Source: Crotophaga sulcirostris (lineage: Eukaryota; Chordata; Aves; Cuculiformes; Crotophagidae). From it: a stretch of 64,000 nt of DNA. Below the pieces are notes generated by a model. It was given only the letters and a program-made list of their open reading frames with translations, ran no database searches and was not told the DNA's origin. The DNA is taken from the NCBI GenBank assembly GCA_013397455.1, contig VYZB01000536.1:48963-112962 (forward strand), in the 5' to 3' direction. The translations under genes were made by a program, and so were the position numbers. Positions 26,631 through 38,655 of the stretch are shown in pieces (position 1 is the stretch's first letter; each line of letters begins with the position of its first letter).

Positions 26631-29600
26631 AACTGAATTAATAGTGGGATGTGAGTTAGCAGTGGAGTTAGCAGGAAAGAGCAGAACAGGGCCGGGTGGG
26701 AGTGGGGGAGAGGAGAAATTGCCTGGTGCTGTGTTGTTTGAGCCTGGCTTGCTCCTAATCCTGCTGGCCATTCAGCCTTAATGGTAGCAATAAGCTTGAG
26801 TACCAGCTGTGCCTTCCCATGGGCTGCTGTGTTATTTTCAGCTCCTGTGAAAATGAGGCATTTCCATTTAATTTGCATCTTTTTTCCCCTTCTCTTTCTC
26901 TAATGAACAAGTGAGTACAGCAAAAGCATTTATGCCCTCCATAGTGATGCCTTTCCTCCTTTCAGCTGCATCTACTGTAAGATTCCTTTCAATCCATTGC
27001 TTGCTTTAGACCTAGCATCTTGTAGTTCAGAGAAAAGAACTGAAAGTCTCTGCTTATTGATGAGATCTCCTCTGCAGGCACTTGTGTTCAGAACTCGGAT
27101 ATCTGAGCATAGGCCTATTCACACATTCATCACCAGTATGGCCCCATGGAGATTTTCCTGCTGGTTAGTTTTCCCTTTAGCCTGAAAAGTCTCCTATTTT
27201 CTGAATATATACTGGGAACTTATTGAAGAGCTACCTCAATTTTCCTCCTTGTTTTTCAAAATGCTAAAGATGACAGCGGAGAAAATCACTGAACATGACA
27301 CCGTTTCATGTGCTGTGTGATCACTTCCAACAGTCAGTGTTTCAGCTTCTCCCTGGAAGCTTAGCCTTTACAGTCTTCAACTGTAAAAAAAGTGCATGAT
27401 GCTGTCCTTGTCCTTTCTGTTACAGCCTGTACAGCATGCCAGATATGTTGCCTGAACATAAAAACATGCACCAAATGAATTCAGCAAATCTAAAAAAAGG
27501 CCATTTCTCAGTCTGTGGTGGACAAACCAGGTTTACAGAGCTTGGGCTGCTACAGAGGGGGCTTAGCTATGTCTCTGTCAAGAACAAGTCAAAGTGTCCA
27601 AAATATAGGTAGCTAAAAGATAACGTATGTATTTTCAATTAACAGATAGGCAGTGAGTATATTGAAAGTGGGTATAAGTCTGTTCTGAAGCTAAAAGACT
27701 TACTCTTTTATAGAATCCCTGAAATGGTAAGAAAAATAAGACGGCAAGCTTGTCCTCCTGGAGAAGGGAAGCAAACGGACATCTAGGGAAAATAGTTATT
27801 GTTATCTATGACATGGCCTTCAGCTATTTGGCTTGGAGCAGTCTCTCATATTTGTATCTTGAACCTGTTGCTTTTTCATTTGTTGCTAGTGACTGACTCT
27901 CAGTACTGCATGCAGTTTGGCTGGTCGGGCTCAATGGGATGCACAGAGCATCTCAGACACTACAGTTACTCATTTTGTCCACCATGAACACATCTTGCTG
28001 GTCTTCAGACCCCAGCCCTTGCTATGGCCACGCCGATTTGTGTAGTAACTATGTATATGACTTTTCCTTGGAAATTGCTTGGTGGATTACTTTGTTATGC
28101 ACCTGGTTTTGAGAGGAGAATTTTCATCAAGTCTTGTTAGGTAGTTAAGGTTTCTGCTCGCTGAGACTTTCTGGTCTCTGAGTGGATTGACAAGGGTCAT
28201 TTTTAACAGGTGAGGAAGAGAATTGGGCTCTTCAGCTACAGCTTCACTGCTGGAAGAACTTTAACCCTAATATATCTCTGCACAACACAATGTTTCTTCC
28301 AATTCCAGCCATTAATTCCATGTGTTTTGAGCAAGATTTAAAAGGTGTTTAGCAGCAAGTGCCTGGGTGAGTGGAAGGTAGCTGCTGTGCTTGCAGAGCT
28401 CCACTTGCTTGAAGCAATGGCAGAATTTTATGTGCTATTTATACCCCTATTTTTACATTCTCTGGTTGTATCTGTGGCAGTAACAGGATGAAAGAATAAA
28501 ACATATATGTCTTTATGTAATAAATAAGGTTCATGTTACCTTTTCACATTACATCCTCTGTGTGGCACCCACAGTACTTCAGGGAGAAGGCTGGTGGTCA
28601 TTTGTGGCTTGGGGGGTTTCTTTTATGAAACTTTAATGCTGGGATATAAAGAGAGGAACTGAGTCAAGGTTATGAAATGCAGTAAATTTGGAACTGAAAA
28701 CAGCAACTTTAAATGCAGTAATTTCCCAAGCAAAGACATTTTAGTCATATTCCAATCAAATTGCAGTGCTGATCAACCAGTGGATGTTTTCATGGCTGAA
28801 TTCTACTTTGATTCTTAGTATAATTTCATATTGAAGGAAAACAGTGATTTTGTCATTAGTTTGATCCTATTATTTGAAGTAAAACAGCAAATTACAGAAA
28901 GAATCAGTTTTAAAATTCGCTGATTGCTTTAAATAATTACTTTTGAGCTATTCCTTTTAATTCTTTAATATTTCAGCTGGGCATTAATATGAATTCAGTC
29001 TAGGTTGAGGTACTGCTTGTACACTGAGATTTTATCATACCTTAAATTTTATTCTATTACCATTCAGCAGAATGCTGGAAAACATCAATGTCAGAGAGCA
29101 GAGCTAGGGAAAAAGAAGTATCTTCTGTATAAGGGTAGTCAGGTGCCCCCTGAAAAGCCACTAATGAGATAACAAGCATCTATCAAAGCATTCAGATAAT
29201 TACATCTTCCCTTGTGGGCTAGTAGTGCTGAGGTGAACCCCTAGATTTATCCTTGAAATAATGTCACTGGTGTCGATGGCCCAGACTTGGCTTATTGCTC
29301 TGTTGTCCGTTCCGGCAGCAAAATGCTCTGGGGTAGGGACCTGGAGACATGGAGTCTTGAAGTATTATTCTTCAGTATCTACTGTTGTTTGTCCTAACCA
29401 CATTTTTCTTCAGGCTTGAGCATTGTGTTTAAAAGATTACTCTCTTGGGTGAAAGTCTTCAATATCTGCTTGTATAGAGAAGGAATACTACATCTTTAGT
29501 CCTTGTGAGTGGTTGAAGATGTGCTCCCAAATGTACACACTGTATATGTTGCACTTTTATATAGGTGTTTTTTAATAGCAATACTAACCCATTTTTATTG

Positions 29601-29906
29601 GTGGGTGATGCAGCTGAAAAATGCAAGACATGAAGAGGACATGTGGGGCTCAAGTGAGGCATCTAGAGCCATTTCAGATGCCCTAGGACATATTTCACCT
29701 GGCCTCCAGCTGTTGGTCCCTGGGAATATTCTGTCTGTGCCTTGTGTTAGCCTATCAGCTACCCCATGCATCTCCAACAGCTCTGGATGCCTGTGCTTAT
29801 ACAACCAAATCAAGCTCTTCTTGTCATTCATATAATCCTAAAGAGATGTGATCATGTCAAGTAATGTGGGAATCTCAGATTCCTGAGTAACTGCAAGGTT
29901 TTCAGG
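26631..29906. other. Non-coding intron stretch
   Basis: AT-rich; no exon, mobile element or notable repeat recognised. Confidence 0.65.
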
Positions 29907-29925
29907 TTTGTTTTGTTTTGTTTTG
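29907..29925. repeat. (TTTTG)n short microsatellite
   Basis: Three to four tandem TTTTG units. Confidence 0.9.
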
Positions 29926-31148
29926 AGCAGTAGAGAGCAAAAGTCACAATGATGATGATAAACTTGGACTCCAGCAAGGCGTGTGTCAACTGTTGCGGTG
30001 ATTAACACCGGCTGCTCAGCAGAATGGGCTCAGGGCTTGGGGAACATGCTGTACTCAAATTATCTGGCTTAGAAATGCCCTCCACTTGCCATTTAGCAAG
30101 CAGGGACAGACAGAAGACAAACATTTCTTCCCCTAAATATGGGACTTGTTATAGCTTAGTTGCTTGGCAATCCACTTGACTGTAAAATAAGCAGACTATT
30201 AAGCAATGCTACTGGTTTCCTTCCTTCTATGGCTTTGCAGGATATTCTTTGATCTTTGTGCTGTTACAGCCTTTGCAACCGTCTGCTAAATTGCAGCAGG
30301 AGATACGCACTGCTGCCACAGGTCTGTCTTTGGGGGAGAGAAAGTCCCTGCATTTTTGAGTGTCCCTCCTGTTGTTTTTTTTCTACATGACACTCCATTT
30401 CAATTCCTGCCAATTCCCTTTCTCCTTTTAAGCTTATTGGCAACATCTGTTGCTGCTATCTATAATTACACTCGGCACTGGGAGAAGGGGAGACACAGAG
30501 CACAGCAACTGCCTGTAGGTATTCAAAGTCATGATTAATATACTGACAGTTCTAGATTCCTTCATCATTTATTTCCCCCAATACAAAACAAATTATTCTC
30601 TCTCAACTCTGTATGGACTAAACCATAACTCTACTTTCTCCCTAGATGGGTAAAACCAGAAGTAGCTGCTGTCAGGAAAAAAACGTCAGTTTCCATGTTA
30701 GATCATATTTGTATAGCATATAGTTATATATATATTCAATTATGTTTATATTTATATTTATTTATGTGGCTATCTTGTGATTGAAGTAGTGTCATACACA
30801 TGCAAAACTCTTGACAGCTCCCTGAAAGATCCAAGTGTACTTTTGATCCCAAGTCAATACCTGTACTTCCTGTGATCAAAATAATAATAGTAATTGTTAA
30901 GAACTATTAATAGATAGTAGTACTAATAATAGTTCTACATAATACTAATGAATGCAAATAAAAGAGTCCAGATTTTGAGCAAGGTTTGTCTCAGGGTCAT
31001 TGGAAGAAAGCTGCTTTGAAAATCGGGGTTTATATTTGTAGAAATTACTTCACGTTCTGGTATACTTTATCTTGATATGCCATTTTCCTGCTGTTCAATA
31101 TAGTAGGTGACCACAGCATCATAATTTAACCAAGAGTTATAAGGAAAA
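29926..31148. other. Non-coding; TA-rich section with an inverted repeat
   Basis: A TA-rich low-complexity tract spans about 30715-30770. An exact 10-bp inverted repeat (agaactatta at 30900-30909, taatagttct at 30927-30936) lies in another AT-rich section. Confidence 0.6.
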
Positions 31149-31221
31149 GGAATAGAATGGAACGGAATGGAACGGAATGGAATAGAATAGAATAGAATAG
31201 AATAGAATAGAATAGAATAGA
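31149..31221. repeat. (GGAAT)n/(GAATA)n pentanucleotide array
   Basis: About 14 pentamer units, mixing ggaat, agaat, ggaac and gaata variants on one side and pure aatag units on the other. The motif is the complement of the CR1 terminal repeat (ATTCT/TATTC), so it may have grown from a lost CR1 tail, but no CR1 body adjoins it. Confidence 0.9.
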
Positions 31222-33194
31222 CAGGATCATTTCTATATGTAGCTAACTATAAGATAAAGAATGACAGTCTTATTTGGTGCCAATTCACAGTACATTCTTG
31301 TGTATTTGACATTTAGAGATGAAAACTTGTTTTAATCTTCTTTTTTGTCTTATCATGTCATTTGACTCTCCCAGCCCATGAGCCCTGAAATGTAATTACA
31401 GTCACCGCAGGAAGTACTAAATGAAAGAGCATTCAAATATGGGAATTAGTAGAAGTGTGGTTAGCTAATGACTGCAGTACACTTGGTAAGCAAGACATGC
31501 CAGTTTGAGTGGGGCAACATTTTGAATCTCTCTCATAGTAGTGGGGGAAAAACCCAATTAATCATTCTTTGGTACTCAGCCTGCTGGTGAGTTCGCACCA
31601 AAGTCCAGGCCATCTGCAGGCTGGTGTTCTGATCCAGTGGTGTGTGGGAGCAGGCTGCTGTGGTTGCACTTTGGAACAGGAAGCTGAAGAGTCTTGAAGG
31701 TAGAGATCAGGGAGGGTTCCCACAAAGCACCTTTTTAGGTCTTATGCCAGCTCTGTGAAACCAGCAGAAAGATAGGCACTAATTAACTCAATTAAATACA
31801 AAATCCATATAATTGTCACACACACGTAGATTGTATAATATGTATTGCAGGCATTAAATTTACATACAGAATTAGTATAATTTCTACTTGCTTCAATGTT
31901 TTGCTCTTTAATACCAGAAACAGATTTACTGTCAGAAAAGAGGGAAAATATAGGCATACTCACTGTCTACACATATAAAATGCACAGAGGGAGTCGTACA
32001 TTAAACAGAATTGTAGATATCACTTTTCAAAGAAACCTGACTTTAATGAAATCTGTCAGATGCCAATTGTACAAACATGCTTTGATGCCTTTTAAATGAT
32101 AGATCATTATTTTTCCAGAGGGGAAAAGCACATACAGAACACAAATTTTAATTATGCCTGAGAAGACTGAAAGTTTTTAGCATTTCAAATAAATATGGAT
32201 GTGACATTTTATCTGAATTCTTTATGATTTTGGATACAGACCTCATTAGATTCGGCTACTGCTTTCGGCATATAACACTATATTTAGCTCCAAAAAGTTG
32301 AAAATAGGAATTTAATATAAAGGTTGAGGGACAAACTGAGTCAGCATGGGGTTTTGTCACTGAATATATGGAGCTAAGGTTTTCCAATGAAGAATATGTC
32401 TATACAGTGCAGTGGAGAGAGCTTCAAGTGAGCTACTGGAGTAATACCAAAGCAATATTGTTCTTCAGCACTGTCCTTCAGCTAATCAGTCTGTCCAGCT
32501 GTTTAATAGGGTTTTACTGGTGTCTGGATGAAAACGAGCATCTTCACACGGCATTGTTCTGCGGCACCACACAGGGTTTCTGAAGCAGTAAGTAGTCACT
32601 CAGGATGCTCTGTAACACACCTTGCCTTAGTGTTTATATGTTGTCTCCATCTTTTACAGTGTCAAGCTTGTTCTGTTCAGATTGATGCTAAATTTATTGC
32701 TACCAGTGAATGTTCTACCATGAACAACACCCACTCACCCACTCCTGCTTTTCTTCTGAACCAACTCTCAGTGATATTTTTTAAATCCTGTTTTATTGGG
32801 TGCTTTATCTAAGACCTTCCAAAGGATCCATTGTATTTTCAAAAATCTTGATCTGTTTGCTTCTTCCTGTCCCTCTGAGAAACATTTTCTCATCAAAGTG
32901 TGCTGATAATTTGCTTATTTGACTAGTTGGGTTTCATCTACTTTGCATAAGTTTAGATTGCCACACACTTATAAATGGAATAAGCATTTGAACACATTTG
33001 ACAAGCCTGCATTTTACTGTTCATCCTGTGGAAAAAATTCTGCTTATATCAGTAAACTGAGTGAGGAATCAGACCTCTCAAATGCTAACGATTGCCTTAA
33101 TCTAATATTTCATAATTTTGGTTGCTCATACTTGCCGTGCACTCCAAATCAATATTATTCTCAGTATTATATGGACAGAGCCATGATTTGGCGA
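31222..33194. other. Non-coding intron stretch
   Basis: AT-rich; nothing recognised. Confidence 0.65.
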
Positions 33195-33400
33195 CAGATT
33201 TTTTAGCAGGGCCTGTAGTGATAGGACAAGGGGTAATGGCTTTAAACTAAAAGAGGGTAGGTTTAGACTAGATATAAGGAAGAAATTTTTTACAATGGGG
33301 TTGCTGAGGCACTGAAACAGATTGCCCAGAGAGGTGGTGGAAGCCCCATCCCTGGAAACGTTCAAGGTCAGGCTGAACGGGGCTCTGAGCAAACCAATCC
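33195..33400 (+). mobile_element. CR1 LINE 3' fragment, lacking its tail
   Basis: CR1 sequence from gataggacaaggggtaatgg through ttagactagatataaggaag and attgcccagagaggtggtgg to ggctctgagcaaacc, then it stops before the usual terminal blocks. The tail is missing and the junction abuts a second CR1 in the opposite orientation, so the second element or a rearrangement probably removed it. Confidence 0.93.
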
Positions 33401-33402
33401 AA

Positions 33403-33512
33403 TTCATAGAATCATCGAATGACCTGAGTTGGAAGGGACCCTCAAGGATAATTGAGTCCAGCTCCTATTTGTGTACAGGACAGTCCCAACAATTCACACC
33501 ATGTGTCTAAGT
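33403..33512 (-). mobile_element. CR1 LINE 3' tail, opposite orientation
   Basis: Reverse-strand tail: aattcatagaatcatcgaat, then tgacctgagttggaaggg, gagtccagctcctat and ggacagtcccaacaattcac. Same subfamily as the fragments at 62957-63093 and 63188-63270. Confidence 0.93.
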
Positions 33513-33780
33513 TGTCTAAGTGATCTTAAAAGTCTGTCTGTAAACTTATGGCAAAGACAGCTGTCTGTCTCCCAAGGACACTTTCTGTTGCCCAGACTAG
33601 GGTGGAGAGGGGCGTTCCCATGGGAGCTTCATCACAAAGCAAAGCTTCTTGGCAGCCTTGGGATCCCTGAGACATCTCCATGGGATGCTGGATTTGGACC
33701 TGTACAGCTATCCAAATTGCACCAGGGAAGTGGGAAATTTCTGCCATTTCAGCAGAACTAGGAAGGCTTGAAGAAATCCT
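33513..33780. other. Spacer between CR1 fragments
   Basis: No recognisable repeat or exon. Confidence 0.5.
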
Positions 33781-34015
33781 AACAGTATTACAGTATTACA
33801 GTATTACAAGGTTGGAAAGGACCTCCGAGATCATCGAGTCCAACCTATAATGCAACACTAACACCAACCCATCATCTAAACCATGGCACTCAGTGCCTCA
33901 TCCGATCTCCTCTTAAACACCTTCAGGGTTGGTGACTCCACCACCTCCCTGGGCAGCGCATTCCAATGGCCAATCACTCTTTCAGTGAAGAACTTTTTCC
34001 TAACATCAAACCTAA
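33781..34015 (-). mobile_element. CR1 LINE 3' fragment with reiterated terminal unit
   Basis: Begins with three copies of cagtatta(c), the terminal repeat of this subfamily, then aaggttggaaaggacc, gagtccaacctataatg, ccatggcactcagtgcct, gcattccaatggccaatc and ctttcagtgaagaac. Paralogous to 23321-23550. Confidence 0.95.
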
Positions 34016-37000
34016 CACACACCTTTGGATTCATATTCTGTATTGCTTATAGAAGAAAGTGTTTCAAAAAGGCTTTAGGTTGTACCAGGTATGAGTGTCC
34101 AGGATTTGTAGTTAAGCAGGGAGCTTTTTGTTAGTTGATGTGAGTCACTGGTAGATTCTTACTAGCATACAGATGCAGTAATCAATATATGGTGCTTTCC
34201 TAATATGTTACAGAAAAGGTACATGAATAACTGTACAGGATACCTGGGCTCATTCCTTACCAACCGTCTTTAGCCAGCAGCAAACGTCAGAGTTGAACAG
34301 GATGAAAGTTTCATCCCCTGAGGATAAGAAGGGGAGCTAAGCAGCCATCCTTTCACTAGAGCATTCCTGTAGACAGTCAATACCAAGAAAGCCTTGTCCC
34401 CGCTAGGTGGGTCAATGTCAAGAAGGAAGATGATGAAAATGGAAGGCAAAGTGAAAATGACCATCAAAGCTATCTGCAAAAAATCAAGCCAAGCCTAAAA
34501 CACACCTAAACAAACAAAGAAGCAACCTGTGGTTGTGCCACTTTGTCTTTGTCGTTCCTTCCACTGAGGCGTGTACATACTTACATTCACACATCAATCA
34601 TACAATAAAAATCTATATAAAAATTTCATAACAATTGTAGGGGAAAAAAAGAATGCCCAAAAGGGTGCAGAAGAGTGGTCTTCCCCTGGCGACATGAGAG
34701 GACTTTCTTTAAGCAAGGAGCTCTTGTATCCGTGTAAGGTTCTTTGGAAAAGTCCCTGCAATGACTGGCTTGTTCCCCATAACTGCAGAAAAGGCAGCAA
34801 TACAGAGAAGAGTAGTCAATCATGCAAATTATTGCTCTTTTAACAACTATTTCATTAGTAAAAGATTCTTGTGAAGCACAATGTATTAACACCAAATGAA
34901 ATGAACTGAGCAGTTGTACAAAATGAAATTGACTCAGAAACAGATGTTTTCTGTCTATCTGGTCTACATTTCTGGGTGCTTTTAAGATCAATAGTGCCTG
35001 GAAATAGGGCCCAGATGATGCTTTCTCCTATTCGATGTATATGACTGTTAATTATAACCAATGTGCAAGGGAAAAGATATTGTCCAGGAACTGTGCATTC
35101 TACCTCAATCACTTAATTATCCCCCTGCATAGCTTACTGCTACAACAATAACAGCCTTCTGGAGACAAATTAAGCAAAGTAGCTTTACCTGGATGAGAGT
35201 TTTTATGGAGTTGTTAACCCTACCAGGGAAATGGACAAGGCATCAGATTGCTATGGTGAAATCCTGGTCCTGCTAACCTCAGTAGCAAAACTTCCCCTGG
35301 CTTCAAGGTGGGTAGATGGATTTCCCCTGCGGTTCCCTTCTGAGATCAACCTCTGACTCAGCGTTTACAAGTGCTTGTCTGTATCTAACTTTCCCCCCTA
35401 AAATGTGAATTTGATGCACGCTCTGTTTAGCAATGCGGTTTGACATCTGTGATGGAAAGGACACTGAAGTACTAAATGAATTTGTTAGAAGGGATGATCT
35501 CCTCAGACCAGTTGTTACAGCTGAAAAAACTAAGCTTCGAGGCACACAAGCCTTTCTGAAGCAGAAGTTGTGTCACTTATTCTGGCTTCTTTTTTCTTTG
35601 AGTTGTAGAAGCTTTCTTTTGGACATCTAATTTTAGTATCTTCTGTGGTTGTGGTAGCAGAGTTGATTGTGATGGCCTGAAGACAGAAATGAAGTTGAGG
35701 ACTGGAAGAATTCATTATCTCATGGAGGGAGGGTGGAAATTACAGTAAGAGTCCCAAACTTAATTGGAAAAAGCCATTTGGAAGAGATTACAGTCACATC
35801 ACTAATTCTTTACCAGGTCATTCAGTCTATTCAGATATTGAGATCTGTTTAGATTTGTCCTGAATTTGTCCTTTTTACTTGGGAAAAACAACATACTAAA
35901 TATGGAAATATGATGGCAAATTGCAAAGGGTTATAAATGTGCTTAGTACGAGCAAAATGAGTAATTAGGCAAACACTGGGAAACTTTGGATGGCAAGAGC
36001 TGGCAAGTTCTATTCACTTCTTTCTATACCTGCTTTTAGTCCTGTCTCATGATAGACATGCATGATCCATGTACTGCAGATGTACAAGACGTACCTTGCA
36101 TGCTGTTTCTTCATCAATATTTCATGTTGAATTATGAAGTGAACAAAAAATCACCACCAACAACAACTAGAATGCTCTGGCCATTCCCTGGAGTCCCAGA
36201 TTTCCTTGCAAGGGGCATGTTTCTGCACATGTGACTTCATTGATAAAGTCTCTATTATTAGATATCCAGGAGTCGTTATTCTATTAGTTTTATATTAGAA
36301 AGTATCATCATTATGCTACACTCTAGCAGCTGCAATTAATCCCACTTTTAGCATTGGAACAAAAGATACTAGCTCAAAACATGATGTTTATTAGTGTTCT
36401 ATAAAACAAAATGATAACTATCTTCATTTGTCTCGGGTTTTCACAATGTTGTAACTTAAAAATTGAAAACCTTATCTATGTGAAAATGAATAACAGAAGT
36501 CCAGTTTATTAAAGGATTTTTTGTTGTATTGCTGTTTGAAGGGCCAAAATAGAGAAAGTGTTTGGCTGAAAACATTCACCCAGAAGAGATTACAGGCCAA
36601 CAGACTAGGGCAAAAAAGGAGCATCAATAAGATAGGTTGTCCTCTTCATTTAACATCAGAAGTTCTCAACACAAACTTTTTCTGCTCAGTGGAAGGAAAA
36701 AAAAAGTACCTGTTAAGAAATTATTTTAGGCTGACAATGTCCCTTTACCTTGAAAGAGGACAGCAAATTATCCCATTTTTGTGGTTCAGAAAAAAAGGGG
36801 GGAAATGCTACCCAAGGACATGAGCCTAAAAACCACTGAGTATCCGCAGTCAATAACTTGCCGATATTACTGAGTGTAAAGATGTTCTGAAGTTTTCGCG
36901 ACTGGAGCAAAGAGCCTTGGAGCAGTTCTTGAACTAAATCGAACAACCAAAATCTAACAAAACCCCTCAGCTTAGATAATAGTGTGGGTAGGTGCTTGAT

Positions 37001-38577
37001 GTTACACGCAGAGGCTTAGCTGCTGAGCTGTTGACTGGAGCTAGGCAGCTAAATTCCTGGGTGGGAAATCCACTTCTTGGAGTCCATCTTAAGCATAGGT
37101 TAGCTGCCTGGAGAGCTTGTGGCTCAGCATCTCATGAAAGTGAGAAGTGGGGGAAGGGGAAGGGGAGCTGGAGGAAGCAGAAAAAAATACAAGAAGTGAA
37201 TTTTGGTTTTTTCTAGTATATATTCTAGCAGATACACTTTTCTGGCATTAGAAGGTGGGTTATAATAAATCCTGCTGGTTTACTCTTTGAATTGTGAGTC
37301 AGAAATGAGTTACATAAGGTGCAGCGTATGTGATTGATGACGTGAATTCTCACCGTGCCGTTGTGTTTGCTCGGAATGTGAGTACTGATACCTGCAGCTC
37401 CGGTGCAGAACACCTCCGTCCCTGGCAGACCGCCCTGAATGAAAAGCGCTGTGCCCAGGGCACAGGATTGCATGGCATATGAGAAGTGTGCTGAGTTAGA
37501 CATTGAGCCCTTTGGCACTGAACTGGTTTTAACCTCTTTCTTAGCCTTCTTTTAGTAGCAGAAGGACCATGATGGCGCTGTCATTCCCTGGTAGTGCACT
37601 GAAAGAGCTGAGCCTGTCGGGATGGGGTAGGAAATGGCAGTACTCATAGGAACTTAACACACATTTGGAAAATTTAGGAAGAGTAGGCAAAAAAAGGCAC
37701 GTGTCTCTTAAATCAAACAGAGAGAAGCAAAAAACTTGGATTTCTGTGCCCGTGGGGTTTGGGGACAGGGCACTGTAACCGACTAACTCACCTAACACCA
37801 CTGCTTCTGCCAGCTGTACAGCTGGGCAACACCACTCCTGTTTTGACAGGACCTTGTGCAAGGAGGGCTGGCATTGTCCCTCGCCTGGGCTTGGCAGATA
37901 CCACATGGCAACTTTTTCAATGAAGATTTCAGCTTCTTGAGCTCCCTTTCAAAGCAGGGTTTGGTCTTACAGTGACAGTGCTGCTCTGAAATGAAAAGGG
38001 CAGCCACTGCCACATCCCTGGGTTATCCTCATGGATGGGCTACCCTCCGTGAGCCCCCATGCCTTCACCCCACCAGGCATTTCAGAAATCAATAGCAGAT
38101 TTTATTCTTGCAATAAGGCCATGGCAATGATGCAGTTTCCTTTTCTTTAACAGGGTTATTTTTCTCCAAGGTTAAAGACATTCTTTCTTTAAACAAAACA
38201 AGTGGCTATATTCCCTGATCATTCCTCTTTATCCTTCAAATTTATCATCAAACACTTTCTTGGAATTTCTTCCCTGCCTTTTCAGCTGAACTACAGGGAA
38301 ATCTGATTTTAGGGAATGCTTTGCAAAATTATTTACTGAGAAAAAAAAGCCAAAACTGTTCTGTGTCAGTGGGGACTTTGAGTGGAGTTTTTGCCCATCA
38401 GCATTCATTATGAATATGGCCCATTGCTGTTTACCACAATATTTAATTGTATAAGGAAAACTGGCAACTTCTGCATCTTCAGAAGTGGGTGCTGTAATCT
38501 ATTCCTCGCAGAAAAGACATAAACAGAAATTTTGCATTCTGGTTCCTTCTCCTATCTGAGGCTATTCCGAATGAATG
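34016..38577. other. Non-coding intron stretch
   Basis: No exon or element recognised. Open frames in this interval lack splice context and codon bias. Confidence 0.65.
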
Positions 38578-38655
38578 CGGATGGGATGGGATGGGATGGG
38601 GTAACATAAGATAGGACAGGATAGGCTAGGCTAGGCTAGGATAGGATAGGAGGAT
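38578..38655. repeat. (GGGAT)n/(GGATA)n/(GGCTA)n pentanucleotide array
   Basis: Pentamer array with three successive unit types: gggat, then gataa/gacag variants, then ggcta and ggata. The five-base register is kept nearly throughout. Confidence 0.9.
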
